NCBI RefSeq assembly: GCF_015558785.1
Contig: NZ_JADMOP010000004.1
Coordinates: 1 to 45,611, forward strand
DNA length: 45,611 bases
DNA from: Collinsella aerofaciens
Lineage (GTDB): Bacteria > Actinomycetota > Coriobacteriia > Coriobacteriales > Coriobacteriaceae
Direction: 5' to 3'
Shown: positions 1-10,022 of the stretch, piece after piece
How the letters are laid out: the number at the start of each line of letters is the position of its first letter
Numbering within the stretch: the first letter of the stretch is position 1
Translations under genes and position numbers: made by a program
Notes under the pieces: generated by a model
What the model saw: the letters and a program-made list of their open reading frames with translations, nothing else
Databases searched by the model: none
What the model was told of the DNA's origin: nothing

Positions 1-53
1 CCAGGGCGCCGCTGACCGGTGGACGGCACCGAGCCGTACGCTTGAACTGAGAA

Positions 54-82
54 GGGGGAGGCCTCGCGGCCTCCCCCTTTTT
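54..82 (+). terminator. Rho-independent terminator of the gene upstream of the window
   Basis: A perfect 10-bp stem (54-63 with 68-77, loop TCGC) is followed directly by five T. It closes a transcription unit that enters from the left. Positions 1-50 probably hold the 3' end of that upstream gene. One frame closes at TGA 48-50, but the piece is too short to identify. Confidence 0.9.
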
Positions 83-208
83 GCGTTGTATACACGTTGT
101 GCTTTGGGACCTACCTCCCCCGTATGCGCTCTTACTCTTTGGCTGTATTTTGAGTCCTTCTAGTGTATTTGAGCGATAATTACTCGCATTGGCGTTAGGG
201 AGGGCTTG

Positions 209-850
209 ATGTTTACCGTATTTGTCTTGGGCAATATTGCTTCGGGTAAGTCGACGGCCTGCCGCTATTTCGAATCTCGTGGCGCTATGCTTATCGATCT
301 GGATGAGCTTGCAAAATCTCTGTATGTGCCGGGCTCTGATATCGTCAATACTCTCGCGGATGAATTCGGTTGGGACATTTTGGATGAGGAAGGCGGCATT
401 CGCCGCAGCATCCTCGCTTCTCGAGCTTTCGCTTCTCCTGATTCGGTCGCACGGCTCAATGGCATCGTGCATCCCGTTCTGATTGAACAGCTTTCGCTTA
501 GGATTCTCGATCCGGTTTGTTGTACGGTTTCATCTCCCCGTTATCCCTTTGCGGTGGTCGAGGTTTCTGCTCCGACTGGTTTTGAGGATGCATTTGGCTT
601 GGCTGATGAAATTCTGGTCATCAGCGCCCCTTTGTCAGTTCGTCGCGAGCGCGCTATTCAACGTGGCATGGAGCCATCCGATTTCGATGCTCGTTCTGCT
701 TGCCAGCCCGATGAGTCTGCGCTGTGCAATCTCGCTACAACGGTGATTGATAATGCCGCAGGCGATAATTCGCTCTTTGAGCAGCTTGACTCATGGCTTG
801 CATGCCACGGGTTTATAGATACTCCGGATAAGGAGGAGGCCGATGCCTAA
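209..850 (+). CDS. coaE: Dephospho-CoA kinase
   Basis: It phosphorylates the 3'-hydroxyl of dephospho-CoA with ATP, the last step of coenzyme A synthesis, in the cytoplasm. The N-terminus has a P-loop (GNIASGKST) followed by the AxxYFE-like helix typical of CoaE. The NGIVHPVLIEQL segment matches the family's R/NxxxHP motif, and an RRERAIQRG lid segment follows. At 213 aa it is slightly longer than the usual about 200. ATG 209 is preferred over the TTG one codon earlier (206), because the Shine-Dalgarno GGGAGGG lies at 198-204. Its stop overlaps the next ATG by 8 nt, so translation is probably coupled. The sequence is divergent from model CoaE proteins, but the family call is solid. Confidence 0.9.
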   Translation: MFTVFVLGNIASGKSTACRYFESRGAMLIDLDELAKSLYVPGSDIVNTLADEFGWDILDEEGGIRRSILASRAFASPDSVARLNGIVHPVLIEQLSLRILDPVCCTVSSPRYPFAVVEVSAPTGFEDAFGLADEILVISAPLSVRRERAIQRGMEPSDFDARSACQPDESALCNLATTVIDNAAGDNSLFEQLDSWLACHGFIDTPDKEEADA

Positions 851-1424
851 GGCACGTTTCTTTACGTGGTATCGCGTGGCGCCACTTGCCGTTGTGTTCG
901 TCTTCGGCCTTATTTCGCTCGTCTACTCGTGTGCCCCTGCCGCTTTCTTTAAGCCGCTGTATCCGATTGACTACGAGGCGTATGTAAAGCAATCCAGTAT
1001 TTCGCATAATCTGGATCCGTATCTGGTGTGCGCTGTCATTAAGTCGGAATCGAATTGGGATCCCGAGGCCGAGTCGAATCAGGGTGCTCAGGGATTGATG
1101 CAGCTGATGCCCGAGACTGCCCAGGATATGATTGCCAAGGGCCTTGTCGACGGAGGGGAGTATTCGGCCGACAATCTTAACGATCCGGCTACGAATATCG
1201 AGTTTGGCTGCGCATACCTCTCGTATCTTCTCGCCTATTTCAACGGGTCGACGGATAGTGCCATCGCCGCCTATAACGCCGGCATGGGCAATGTCGACGG
1301 ATGGGCGCAGCAGGGTATGTCGCTTCATAATGCAATTACCTTTCCCGAGACGCAGGCGTATCTGATTCGTGTCAATAATGCCTGGGCTCGCTACAAGACC
1401 CTCTATCCCGATCGGTTCGTATAG
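843..1424 (+). CDS. Membrane-anchored lytic transglycosylase (SLT/GH23)
   Basis: It is predicted to cleave peptidoglycan glycan strands between MurNAc and GlcNAc with 1,6-anhydro product formation. Residues about 10-30 form one membrane segment (signal anchor), which puts the catalytic domain outside the membrane. The SLT signature is clear. AVIKSESNWDP carries the catalytic Glu, then GAQGLMQLMPETA, NIEFGCAYLSYLL and AIAAYNAGMGNV follow. At 193 aa it is a minimal single-domain SLT protein. Its ATG overlaps the coaE stop (ATGCCTAA), and uvrB follows 51 nt later with its own ribosome binding site. Confidence 0.92.
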   Translation: MPKARFFTWYRVAPLAVVFVFGLISLVYSCAPAAFFKPLYPIDYEAYVKQSSISHNLDPYLVCAVIKSESNWDPEAESNQGAQGLMQLMPETAQDMIAKGLVDGGEYSADNLNDPATNIEFGCAYLSYLLAYFNGSTDSAIAAYNAGMGNVDGWAQQGMSLHNAITFPETQAYLIRVNNAWARYKTLYPDRFV

Positions 1425-1475
1425 GACTATGCCTGCCGCCTGCGTATACTGCAGATATATGAGTTAGGAGTATCC

Positions 1476-3716
1476 ATGGCGGAATTTGAAGTAGAACGCG
1501 TTGGTGGTGAACTTAAGCGCTTTGGCGTTGAAGGCTCTGACGTGCCGTTTAAGGTCGTTTCTCCCTATGAGCCTGCCGGTTCCCAGCCTAAAGCCATTGA
1601 GTCGCTTGTGCAGGGCGTGAGGGACGGAGACCGCTATCAGGTTTTGCTGGGCGTGACTGGTTCGGGCAAGACCTTCACGATGGCAAAGACTATTGAGGCC
1701 CTGGGAAAGCCGACGCTGGTCATGGCTCCGAATAAAACGCTCGCTGCTCAGCTTGCGAGCGAGCTCAAAGAGTTCTTTCCCAATAACGCTGTGGTCTACT
1801 TTGTCTCGTATTACGACTACTATCAGCCCGAGGCGTATGTGCCGCAAAGCGATACATATATCGAGAAAGACTCCTCGATTAACGAAGAGGTTGAGATGCT
1901 GCGACATCAGGCGACCGCATCGCTGCTCTCTCGACGCGATGTGATCGTTGTCGCATCGGTCTCGTGTATCTATGGCATTGGCTCTCCTGAGGACTATGCG
2001 GGTCTGGCTCCAAACGTCGACAAGAAGGTGCCGCTCGAGCGCGATGACTTTATCCATGCACTTATCGACATTCAATATGATCGCAATGACTATGACCTGG
2101 CACGCGGCACGTTCCGCGTGCGCGGCGATGTTGTCGACGTGTATCCGCCTTATGCCGAGCATCCGTTGCGGTTTGAGTTCTTTGGCGACGAGGTCGAGCT
2201 GATTGCCGAGATCGATGAGGTCACCGGTGAGATGCTTCGTGAGTACGAGGCCATCCCCGTATGGCCGGCATCGCACTACGTGACCGAGAAGCCGAAGGTC
2301 AAGGCGGCTCTGAAATCGATCAGCGAAGAGTGCGAGAAGCGCGTGGCGGAGCTCAAGGCGACCGACAAGTTGCTCGAGGCGCAGCGTCTGCAGCAGCGCA
2401 CCGATTATGATCTTGAGATGCTCGAGACGATGGGCTTTTGCAACGGCATCGAGAACTACTCGCGTCATCTGGACGGTCGCAAGCCGGGTGAGCCGCCGTT
2501 TACCCTGATCGATTACTTTCCTAAGGATATGCTCTGCATCATCGATGAGAGCCATGTGACGGTGCCGCAGATTCGCGGCATGCACGAAGGTGACCGCTCG
2601 CGTAAGGTGACGCTGGTGGAACACGGTTTTCGCCTGCCCTCGGCGCTCGATAACCGCCCGCTTCGTTTCGATGAGTTTGAGGCAAGGATACCCCAGTTTA
2701 TCTATGTTTCGGCCACGCCGGGCGATTACGAGCTGCGGGTGAGCCAGAACGACGTTGAGCAGATTATTCGTCCGACCGGTCTGCTCGATCCCAAGATCGA
2801 TGTGCGTCCGGTTCGCGGTCAGATTGACGATCTTGAGGACGAGATTCGCGAGCGCGTTGCCCGCAAGGAGCGCGTGCTGGTGACCACGTTGACCAAGCGC
2901 ATGGCCGAGGACCTGACCGACCATCTGCTCGACGCGGGCATTAAGGTCAATTACATGCACTCTGATACGGCGACAATGGACCGTGTCGAGATCCTGCGAA
3001 CGCTGCGCGAGGGCAAGATCGATGTTCTCGTTGGCATCAACCTGCTTCGCGAGGGCTTGGATCTCCCCGAGGTCTCACTGGTGGCAATTCTCGATGCCGA
3101 TAAGGAAGGCTTCTTGCGCAACCGCCGTTCGCTGATTCAGACGATTGGCCGTGCGGCCCGTAACGCCGATGGTGAAGTCATCATGTATGCAGACGTTGTG
3201 ACCGATTCGATGAAAGAGGCCATCGAGGAGACGCAGCGCCGTCGCGAGATTCAGATGGCATATAACGAAGAACATGGCATTGTGCCCAAGACAGTGCGCA
3301 AGGCCATCAACGACATCTCAAGTTTTATTGCCGAGGCCGAAAAAACTGTGGGCTCCAAGGGACGCTCGAAGGGCGACTCTCTTGGCCATGGCGCATTCTA
3401 TACGCCCGATGAGTCGGGCGAGGGCGGTGTGCCGGAAACGGTGGCGCCCGAGCAGACACTTGCGGAGCAGTTGGAAGAACTGCCGCATGACGAGCTTGTG
3501 CGGATCGTCGAAACCATGGAAGAGGATATGCGTAACGCTTCTGCCGCTATGGACTTTGAGGAGGCGGCGCGCCTGCGCGATGCCGTCGTTCAGATTCGGG
3601 CGATGCTCGAGGGTGCGTCTGAGGACGAGACGATCGAGCGCTTACGCTCGCAGGCCCGCAAGGGTTCCACGTTCGCATCGGGCAGAAAACGCCAGGGTGC
3701 ACGGTTTAAGAAATAG
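1476..3716 (+). CDS. uvrB: Excinuclease ABC subunit B (UvrB helicase)
   Basis: This is the damage-verification helicase of nucleotide excision repair, acting with UvrA and UvrC, both encoded further on in the window. Walker A is LGVTGSGKT near residue 60. The beta-hairpin that clamps DNA is [12 protein letters not shown] near residue 110. The helicase motifs DESHVT, the SATPGDYE segment and the QTIGRAARN motif are all present. The C-terminal UVR domain (about 670-705, [10 protein letters not shown]) is the UvrC contact. At 746 aa it is longer than the usual about 670, because of a Gly/Glu-rich linker (about 625-665) before the UVR domain. The start has TTAGGAG at 1464-1470. A possible -10 (TATACT, 1445-1450) lies upstream without a convincing -35. 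Confidence 0.98.
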   Translation: MAEFEVERVGGELKRFGVEGSDVPFKVVSPYEPAGSQPKAIESLVQGVRDGDRYQVLLGVTGSGKTFTMAKTIEALGKPTLVMAPNKTLAAQLASELKEFFPNNAVVYFVSYYDYYQPEAYVPQSDTYIEKDSSINEEVEMLRHQATASLLSRRDVIVVASVSCIYGIGSPEDYAGLAPNVDKKVPLERDDFIHALIDIQYDRNDYDLARGTFRVRGDVVDVYPPYAEHPLRFEFFGDEVELIAEIDEVTGEMLREYEAIPVWPASHYVTEKPKVKAALKSISEECEKRVAELKATDKLLEAQRLQQRTDYDLEMLETMGFCNGIENYSRHLDGRKPGEPPFTLIDYFPKDMLCIIDESHVTVPQIRGMHEGDRSRKVTLVEHGFRLPSALDNRPLRFDEFEARIPQFIYVSATPGDYELRVSQNDVEQIIRPTGLLDPKIDVRPVRGQIDDLEDEIRERVARKERVLVTTLTKRMAEDLTDHLLDAGIKVNYMHSDTATMDRVEILRTLREGKIDVLVGINLLREGLDLPEVSLVAILDADKEGFLRNRRSLIQTIGRAARNADGEVIMYADVVTDSMKEAIEETQRRREIQMAYNEEHGIVPKTVRKAINDISSFIAEAEKTVGSKGRSKGDSLGHGAFYTPDESGEGGVPETVAPEQTLAEQLEELPHDELVRIVETMEEDMRNASAAMDFEEAARLRDAVVQIRAMLEGASEDETIERLRSQARKGSTFASGRKRQGARFKK

Positions 3717-3721
3717 CGAAC

Positions 3722-3761
3722 AGGCCCCGAGTTCTCTGTGGAGCTCGGGGCCTATGTCTTT
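3722..3761 (+). terminator. Terminator between convergent genes
   Basis: A 10-bp stem (3722-3731 with 3744-3753) is followed by a T-rich stretch (ATGTCTTTT). It lies between uvrB and the oppositely oriented flavoprotein gene ending at 3782. It probably stops uvrB transcription and may act in both directions. Confidence 0.8.
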
Positions 3762-3781
3762 TGCGCGCTGGAATTTGTGCG

Positions 3782-5422
3782 TTAGAGGTCTGCGATCAGG
3801 GCTTCAGCACAACGGATGCCGTCGGTGGCCGCGCTCATGATGCCGCCGGCATATCCAGCTCCCTCACCACAAGGGTAGAGGCCCGGGGTCGACACGGCAT
3901 GGCACGTTCGGTCTCGGGTAACAGTGACCGGTGAGCTCGAACGAGTCTCCACGCCGGTAAGAACGGCATCGGGACGGTCGTAGCCTCGTAGCTTTTTTCC
4001 GAGTAGGGGAAGTCCCAGGCGGAGCGACTCGACGATATGCTGCGGTAGGGCTTCGTCAATTGCCGTCCAGGTCACGCCGAGCGGATAGGTGGGCTTTACC
4101 TTTCCGGGCGCCTTGCTGGCGCGTCCTGCGAGGAAATCTCCGACGAGTTGTGCCGGTGCGTTCCAGTTGGAACCGCCCAGGCGATAGGCGGCCGCCTCGC
4201 AGGCACGCTGGAGCTCGATGCCGGCGAGCGGGTCATCGTTGGGAAGGTCCTCAGGCGTGACGTTAACGAGCAGGGCGGCATTTGCGTTGCGTCCGTCGCG
4301 GGCATTGAGACTGGCCCCGTTGACGCACAGATGGCACGGTTCTGAAGAGGCGGCAACAACCTGTCCGCCGGGGCACATGCAAAACGAGAACACGCTGCGG
4401 CCGTTGGGAAGATGGGCAACAAGTTTGTAGGGGGCCGCCCCGAGCGCTGGATGTCCCGCCGAGGCTCCATATTGGGCTCTGTCGATGTTGCGTTGCGGAT
4501 GCTCGATGCGAACGCCCATGGCAAAGGTCTTTTGTGCGAGGGCCACGTTGTGGTCCTTAAGGAGCTCAAAAATATCGCGAGCAGAATGCCCGCAGGCGAG
4601 GATGAGGTGCTTTGTCTCGATTGGCTCGTAAGCGGCGTCTTGGGACGATTGGACATCAATACCGGTGATGGCGCCAGACGCGTCGATGCGAATGTCGACG
4701 AGCTTCGTTCGATAACGGACGACACCTCCGAGCTGCTCGATGCGCTGGGATATAGCGGTGACAACCTTGGGAAGGATGTCGGAGCCAATGTGCGGCTTGG
4801 CATCCCACAGAATATCGCGGGGCGCACCCGCCTCGACGAAGGTTTCGAGGATAAGGCGATGGGCGGGATTTTTTGTTCCCGTATTGAGCTTGCCGTCCGA
4901 GAAGGTCCCCGCGCCGCCCAGACCAAACTGAATATTGCTCTCGGGGTCGAGGATGCGCTCCTTTAGAAAGAGGTCGATCGCCTGCGAGCGGCGAAATGCC
5001 GGGTCGCCGCGCTCGATAAGCAAGGGCTTAAGACCTGCTTTGGCGAGCGTGAGCGCAGCGAAAAGGCCGGCGCATCCGGCGCCGACAACGACAGGGCGTT
5101 CTTGAGGTGCGTCGGAGACGGGGGAGGGGAATGAAGGCTCATCGTCTTCTATCGCGCGTACGCGCGAGCGGTCACGCTCGGCAACGCTGTCGACCGCCTC
5201 TCGCTCGAGGTGGGGACTAGTCAGCTCAACACGAAAGCTCAGGATAAAATGGACGTCTCGTTTTTTGCGAGCGTCGATTGACTTGCGGTGGAGTTCGATG
5301 GACTTGATCTCGGAGTCCTTGCAACGTAGGATGCGCTTGGCGACTCGCTTGCCAACAATGAGGCAGGTATTTTCATCGCCGGCTTCATCGAGCGACGCGT
5401 TGACTTGGGTGATTTCGATCAT
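3782..5422 (-). CDS. NAD(P)/FAD-dependent oxidoreductase, COG2509-like
   Basis: This is a flavoprotein of unknown substrate. About 100 N-terminal residues (a small alpha/beta domain usual for this family) precede the dinucleotide-binding motif VVVGAGCAGLFAALTLAKAG. Then come the SNIQFGLGGAGTFSDGKLNTG segment, LILACGHSARD and the C-terminal YPCGEGAGYAGGIMSAATDG FAD-contact motif. All are typical of the 'FAD-dependent dehydrogenase' family COG2509. The open frame extends upstream, but ATG 5420-5422 is chosen because TAAGGAGACC lies just before it. The protein is 546 aa. A second, unrelated flavoprotein gene lies upstream on the same strand. No direct hint of the physiological reaction is visible. 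Confidence 0.88.
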   Translation of the reverse strand: MIEITQVNASLDEAGDENTCLIVGKRVAKRILRCKDSEIKSIELHRKSIDARKKRDVHFILSFRVELTSPHLEREAVDSVAERDRSRVRAIEDDEPSFPSPVSDAPQERPVVVGAGCAGLFAALTLAKAGLKPLLIERGDPAFRRSQAIDLFLKERILDPESNIQFGLGGAGTFSDGKLNTGTKNPAHRLILETFVEAGAPRDILWDAKPHIGSDILPKVVTAISQRIEQLGGVVRYRTKLVDIRIDASGAITGIDVQSSQDAAYEPIETKHLILACGHSARDIFELLKDHNVALAQKTFAMGVRIEHPQRNIDRAQYGASAGHPALGAAPYKLVAHLPNGRSVFSFCMCPGGQVVAASSEPCHLCVNGASLNARDGRNANAALLVNVTPEDLPNDDPLAGIELQRACEAAAYRLGGSNWNAPAQLVGDFLAGRASKAPGKVKPTYPLGVTWTAIDEALPQHIVESLRLGLPLLGKKLRGYDRPDAVLTGVETRSSSPVTVTRDRTCHAVSTPGLYPCGEGAGYAGGIMSAATDGIRCAEALIADL

Positions 5423-5440
5423 CGAGGTCTCCTTAGAGGC

Positions 5441-5472
5441 AAGAAAGAGGCCGTCCGGTATCCCAGACGGCC
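5441..5472 (-). terminator. Hairpin between the two flavoprotein genes
   Basis: Inverted repeat GGCCGTC/GACGGCC (5449-5455 with 5466-5472). On the minus strand it is followed by a pyrimidine tract (CTCTTTCTT). It may be a partial terminator after the upstream minus-strand gene. The U-tract is weak, so read-through is likely. Confidence 0.5.
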
Positions 5473-5502
5473 CGAATGCGTTTTTGATTATAGACTGCGC
5501 GG

Positions 5503-6774
5503 CTACAGGCTGCTTGCAGCGCGAATGCCCGAGAGCCAGGCCCACGCAAGGTTAAAGCCTCCGCAATCGGCGTCGATGTCGAGCGCTTCGCCGCAGACGT
5601 AAAGCGGGGCGTCGACAGCGCTGCTCGCGCGTAGACTGGGTGTTGAGATGCTCTCGACAGATACGCCACCACGCGTGACCTGCGCCGAGCGCTCCTCGGC
5701 TGTTCCCTCGACGAGCAACTTAAAGTGCTTGAGGATCGAGACCAGGTGGATGACATCGTTGGAGCCTGGATGGCACTGCTCGAACGCCGTGCAGACGACG
5801 CGGGAGAGTTGCGGGGCGAGCATGCCGTCGAGCCAACGGGGATCGCGGGGCGAAAAGCCGCCGAGCAGCTCAACGCGCCGGTTGAGCATATCGAGCAGCT
5901 CGTCTTTGGAGAGGTCGGGGAAAACGTCGAGCAGGATCGTATCGCCGTGCTGGATACGACGGGAGAGGTTGAAGACAGCGACGCCCGAGATACCGAAGGT
6001 TCGAAACAGGACTTCACCGTCTTCGTGCCAGAGCTCATTATGATTGCGGGCGAGCGTCAAGCGGGCGCGGACGCGCAGGCCATCCAACGTCTTGATTGCC
6101 GCCCGATCGCCGACGACCGTTGCCGATACGGGGCAGAGGATGGGGCGCAGCGAAGTGAGGGGGAGGCGAAACGTATCGGCGATACCAGTGGGGTTGCCAC
6201 CCGTGGCGATAATTACGGCATGTGCCTGCAGGGCCTCGTTCTTGCGAGGGACATCGGCGAGCGCTTTCCGAAGCGAGCGGAGCTCCGATTTTCGGTCGTC
6301 GCGCTTTTTTGCCTTGAGTGCCCGCGCTGGACGGTCTATTTGGAGTGTCCAGCCTTCGGAAGCTTTGCGCGCCGTGGCAATATTGGCTCCGCAGATTAAG
6401 GTGATACCTAGGCGGTCGCAAACGTTGAGAAGCGCGTCGCGCACCGATTCGGCGCGAAGGGAGCGCGGGTACAGTCGGCCTTCCTCGGAGGTTGTCATGA
6501 TGCCCAGCGAGGAGAAGAAACCCATAAGCTCTTGTTCGGGTTGGGGGCCCATGACAGATTCGACGAATGCGGGGTGGTTATACCGCTGAGGATCAATCGA
6601 TTCGTTGGAGAGGTTGCAGCGGCCGTTACCGGTCGCAAGGAGCTTAAGGCCGCAGGCGACATCGCGCTCAACGATGCAGACGCTTTTGCCAGCACGTGCG
6701 GCCGTAATGGCGGCGGCGAGGCCTGAAGCCCCGCCGCCGATTACCAGGACGTCATAGAAGGCGCTCGTGTTCAC
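5503..6774 (-). CDS. HI0933/BaiN-like FAD-dependent oxidoreductase
   Basis: This flavoprotein belongs to the HI0933 (COG2081, YhiN/BaiN-like) family, whose general reaction is unclear. Evidence: VLVIGGGASGLAAAITAARAG at the N-terminus, the family hallmark GLKLLATGNGRCNLSN (about residues 41-57), VIIATGG in the middle and the C-terminal VCGEALDIDADCGGFNLAWAWLSG. At 423 aa it has the usual length. The start is GTG (6772-6774). It directly abuts the stop of the upstream mrp-like gene (0 nt), which implies translational coupling and one operon. Bile-acid involvement, suggested by the BaiN name, cannot be inferred here. Confidence 0.9.
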   Translation of the reverse strand: MNTSAFYDVLVIGGGASGLAAAITAARAGKSVCIVERDVACGLKLLATGNGRCNLSNESIDPQRYNHPAFVESVMGPQPEQELMGFFSSLGIMTTSEEGRLYPRSLRAESVRDALLNVCDRLGITLICGANIATARKASEGWTLQIDRPARALKAKKRDDRKSELRSLRKALADVPRKNEALQAHAVIIATGGNPTGIADTFRLPLTSLRPILCPVSATVVGDRAAIKTLDGLRVRARLTLARNHNELWHEDGEVLFRTFGISGVAVFNLSRRIQHGDTILLDVFPDLSKDELLDMLNRRVELLGGFSPRDPRWLDGMLAPQLSRVVCTAFEQCHPGSNDVIHLVSILKHFKLLVEGTAEERSAQVTRGGVSVESISTPSLRASSAVDAPLYVCGEALDIDADCGGFNLAWAWLSGIRAASSL

Positions 6775-7605
6775 TTAGGCCTCGTCGGTCTCGTGCGGGG
6801 TAATAGCCTCGACGGCAGAGACTGCCTTGGGCAACATGCCATCGGGCAGCGCGGTCTCAACCTCGCCCTTATCGCAGGCCTCGGCGAGTGCCGGATTAAT
6901 GGGAAGCGTGCCCAAGATGTCGAGGTTATAGCGCTCTGCGACCTCGGGGAGCTTGCTCTTGCCAAAGACCTCGATCTTCTTGCCGCAGTCGGGGCACTCA
7001 ATATAGCTCATGTTCTCGACGATGCCCAGAATGGGGACGTTCATCTTCTCGGCCATGTTGACCGCCTTGGCGACAATCATCGAGACCAGATCCTGCGGGC
7101 TCGTGACGATGACGATGCCGTCGACGGGCAGTGACTGGAAGACGGTGAGCGCGACGTCGCCTGTTCCCGGAGGCATGTCGACCAGCAGGTAGTCGATGGG
7201 GCCCCACGAGGTCTCGCTCCAGAACTGCCTGATGGCGCCTGCGATGACCGGACCGCGCCAAAGGACGGGGTCGGTCTCGTTTTGGAGCAGAAGGTTGGAG
7301 CTCATGACCTTGACGCCGTGCTCGGAGATTTCAGGCAGCATGAGGTTGCCAAGGGCATGGACGTGGCGTCCGCTCATACCGAACATCTTGGGGATAGAGG
7401 GACCGGTGATGTCGGCATCGAGGACGCCGACCTTGTGGCCGTGACGGGCAAGCTCGGTGGCGATGGCACCGGTGACAAACGACTTGCCGACACCGCCCTT
7501 GCCGGAAAGCACGGCGATGACGCGTTTGACCTCGGACAGCGTATTCTCCTCAAATTGCGACGGCGACGTTTGTCCGCCGGCGGCCTGTGCGTGCTCGCAA
7601 CCCAT
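6775..7605 (-). CDS. Mrp/NBP35-family Fe-S cluster carrier ATPase
   Basis: A P-loop ATPase of the ParA/MinD superfamily, proposed to bind and hand over Fe-S clusters in the cytoplasm. The deviant Walker A (SGKGGVGKS) lies near residue 37. The A-prime/switch motif is VDMPPGTGD, and the C-terminal half has a CPDC pair (ECPDCGKK), the cluster-binding CxxC of this family. A Cys/His-containing N-terminal tail (MGCEH) precedes the domain. The start ATG 7603-7605 is set by AAAGGAG upstream; the longer open frame lacks a ribosome site. 276 aa. It is the first gene of a pair with the HI0933-type flavoprotein. The 145 nt between this gene and the LtaS-like gene contain only short G/C-rich inverted repeats. 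Confidence 0.92.
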   Translation of the reverse strand: MGCEHAQAAGGQTSPSQFEENTLSEVKRVIAVLSGKGGVGKSFVTGAIATELARHGHKVGVLDADITGPSIPKMFGMSGRHVHALGNLMLPEISEHGVKVMSSNLLLQNETDPVLWRGPVIAGAIRQFWSETSWGPIDYLLVDMPPGTGDVALTVFQSLPVDGIVIVTSPQDLVSMIVAKAVNMAEKMNVPILGIVENMSYIECPDCGKKIEVFGKSKLPEVAERYNLDILGTLPINPALAEACDKGEVETALPDGMLPKAVSAVEAITPHETDEA

Positions 7606-7750
7606 GTATGACTCCTTTGTATATGTTGGGGCCGGGGCCCCGTGATGTGACACGAGCGTCATTGTACCCTCGTTTGCGAGCGGGAGTCATTTACGATGCA
7701 TTTGGGCCGAGCGTGCTTGCAATACGATGGGTCCAAGCGAATGGGCGGGC

Positions 7751-9904
7751 TTACTGAACTTTGCTGGCGAACTCGAGGTATTGCATGCGCTGCAGCTTGT
7801 TGATCGTCGAGGCGTATGGGCTGTCTTCAGATTCCAAGTCGTAGCGCAGCCCGTCGGTACCGAGGTAGCCGGCGACATTGATGGTGGGCACATCTGACCT
7901 TGTTGCAAGCAGAGCCTTTTGATAGTCGGTGAGCGGGGCGCCGATCTTATTAAGGGTAATGGCTGCAACCTCGTTTGCCCCGACGGTGTCGTAGACGTTG
8001 AGCTCGGTATTGCCGGCGATTTCATAGTTAGCCCAGACAAAATATGTCGACTGATAGATACGGAAAGCGTGGCTTGCCGTATCTTCCTGAGGGTACAGCT
8101 CGTCGTTGAGAGTCGTTGCGGCGCTCGGCTGATGGTCGCCAAAAAAGACAAGGACAACCGGTCTGCCGATATTGCGGAGCTCGTTGATAAAGTACTCGAG
8201 GTCCCGGTCGGATGCGTTGATGCAGGTAAGATAGGTGTTGAGCGCGCTATTGGCACCCTCGCTGGCTCCCTCGACCCAATAGTTTGTAAGCTCCTCGGCG
8301 GGAACGGTGCCATAGTCGTAGCCGCCATGATTTTGCATCGTGACGTCAAAGATGAACTGCGGGGCTTCGTCGGTTCTAAGCAGGTCGAGTATCTTGTCGT
8401 AGGTGGCGTAGTCGCATACGCCGGCATGGTAACAGGGCGCACCTTCGAAATCGCCGATTGAAAGAAAGTCTCCAAAGCCCAGCTGCTGATAGATTTTATC
8501 TCGATGGTAGTTGACGGGGTTTTGCGGGTGCATAGCGGTAGCGGTATACCCAAGCTCCTTAAGGTCCTTTGCCAGGCTGTCGACGCCATTCATCTGATAT
8601 AGCTGATAGGGGATTTTGCCTAATCCGACAAAGGCCGTTGTCGCTCCGGTCAAAAATTCGAATTCGGAGTTCGCCGTTCCGCCACCGGCGACCGAAGCGA
8701 GCATGGTGCCGCGAACAAGTGTGTCGGGAAGCGAGTTGTAGAATGCGGGGCCGGTGTACCCGGCCGCCTGGAGCTGCTCAAAGCACGAAAGGTCGCTAAA
8801 ACTCTCATTCATGACGGCAACAATCGTCGGCTTGATTTCATTGAACTGGGCAACGGCCGCCGCGCGCTGCTCGCTCGAGCCATACGTGCTGTCGTAGGTG
8901 GCGGCGAGCTCCTGCTCGATGCTCTGCGCCTCATCGGGCGTATAGTCTTCGGGCTTCTCAATGGGCAACTCGTTGACCATTTCGGTGAACGAAGTGATAA
9001 AACCCTGAGACGCATATGTGGTGATGGGCTGCCAACGGTCAAATCCAAAATTCAGCGCCTGCTCCAAGTCGATGCTGGAAAAGCCCGAGAGCCCCACAGC
9101 GGTCACTAACAGAAAAGCACAGAGGTTAGCGGCGATTGCGGGGAAGACATGGGTGGGCGTACGGAGCTTTCGCGGACGGATAAGCGAAAGAAGCCCCAGG
9201 GAAATCTCCAGCAGGGCGAGAGAGGTTACGATTCCGGCGGTAAAGGTAAACTCGTATCCCTCGCTCACCTCCATTGCGGTGCCAAGGGCCAAGATATCGC
9301 TTGGCAGGATGGCTTCGCCTTTAAACGTTATGACGAAGTGCTCGGCAATGCCAAGGATGCAGCAGGCGACGGGCACGAGGGCCATGACGCCTCCATGACG
9401 CTGTCCCAGCAAATAAAGGGAGAGCAGAACCGTCGCGAGCAGCCCGACGGAAAACCCGAATGAGTTGGCGGGAATGCGATAGAACGTTTCGTTGCAGGCA
9501 ATTTCGAGTGAAACGAACGAGAGCGCTGAAACAGCGGCGATGACAAGGATGTCACGGCAAATACAGGCAACCGTTCCCGTCGCAAGATCGGTTTGGTCGA
9601 TAAGTCCCGAAACCAAGGGCTCGACAAGAAGTATGACGGCGGCAGCACCGAGCGCCGAATAAGAAAGGACCCATAGGGAACTGTCCTCATTTACGAGCAA
9701 TTGATTCGTAATCCATGCAGCTACCATGCCGAGCGGGATGAGGAGCGTCGCGCACCAAAAGACGCGGGCAATGGGTGGCTTTTCATTGTGTTTGATTGAA
9801 AAATACACGCGCACGACGACGGTGGCCACGATAAGGATGGCGATGAATATGGGCAGATTGGCCATGTCACTCGAAGTGATTTCAAGGGGGATATCTTCGG
9901 TCAT
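7751..9904 (-). CDS. LtaS-like phosphoglycerol transferase (sulfatase fold)
   Basis: An integral membrane enzyme that probably transfers glycerol-phosphate or another polyol-phosphate to a cell-envelope polymer. Residues about 15-275 hold several hydrophobic segments, at least five of them clear. A large extracellular sulfatase-type domain follows. Metal and nucleophile residues are recognisable: Glu in VAVMNESFSD, Thr410 in GGGTANSEFEFLTG (the LtaS nucleophile context), and Asp-His in FFGDHQPS. 717 aa from ATG 9902-9904, which has AGAGGAA upstream; the frame upstream of that lacks a ribosome site. It is transcribed away from uvrA. Whether it makes lipoteichoic acid or another polymer cannot be told from sequence. 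Confidence 0.88.
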   Translation of the reverse strand: MTEDIPLEITSSDMANLPIFIAILIVATVVVRVYFSIKHNEKPPIARVFWCATLLIPLGMVAAWITNQLLVNEDSSLWVLSYSALGAAAVILLVEPLVSGLIDQTDLATGTVACICRDILVIAAVSALSFVSLEIACNETFYRIPANSFGFSVGLLATVLLSLYLLGQRHGGVMALVPVACCILGIAEHFVITFKGEAILPSDILALGTAMEVSEGYEFTFTAGIVTSLALLEISLGLLSLIRPRKLRTPTHVFPAIAANLCAFLLVTAVGLSGFSSIDLEQALNFGFDRWQPITTYASQGFITSFTEMVNELPIEKPEDYTPDEAQSIEQELAATYDSTYGSSEQRAAAVAQFNEIKPTIVAVMNESFSDLSCFEQLQAAGYTGPAFYNSLPDTLVRGTMLASVAGGGTANSEFEFLTGATTAFVGLGKIPYQLYQMNGVDSLAKDLKELGYTATAMHPQNPVNYHRDKIYQQLGFGDFLSIGDFEGAPCYHAGVCDYATYDKILDLLRTDEAPQFIFDVTMQNHGGYDYGTVPAEELTNYWVEGASEGANSALNTYLTCINASDRDLEYFINELRNIGRPVVLVFFGDHQPSAATTLNDELYPQEDTASHAFRIYQSTYFVWANYEIAGNTELNVYDTVGANEVAAITLNKIGAPLTDYQKALLATRSDVPTINVAGYLGTDGLRYDLESEDSPYASTINKLQRMQYLEFASKVQ

Positions 9905-10022
9905 GGACGTTCCTCTGTTACGGCAAATTAAGTTCAGTATTAGATTACTGTAACCTTTCCACGGCATTTCGAGAAACAAAGCGCCCGATACGCAAAGCTA
10001 AAGGTCTGCGAATCTTGTATTA

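Noticed and set aside
1-53. Possible end of rpsA, polA or another gene at the left edge
   Set aside because: Only about 16 codons are available and none of the frames shows a recognisable C-terminus.
1464-2960. A 498-aa minus-strand open frame opposite uvrB
   Set aside because: It is an antisense shadow of uvrB; similar shadows occur opposite uvrA, uvrC, gap, pgk and both binding-protein genes.
5503-6774. A bile-acid dehydroxylation (bai) locus because of the BaiN-like flavoprotein
   Set aside because: The HI0933 family is widespread, and no other bai gene is in the window.
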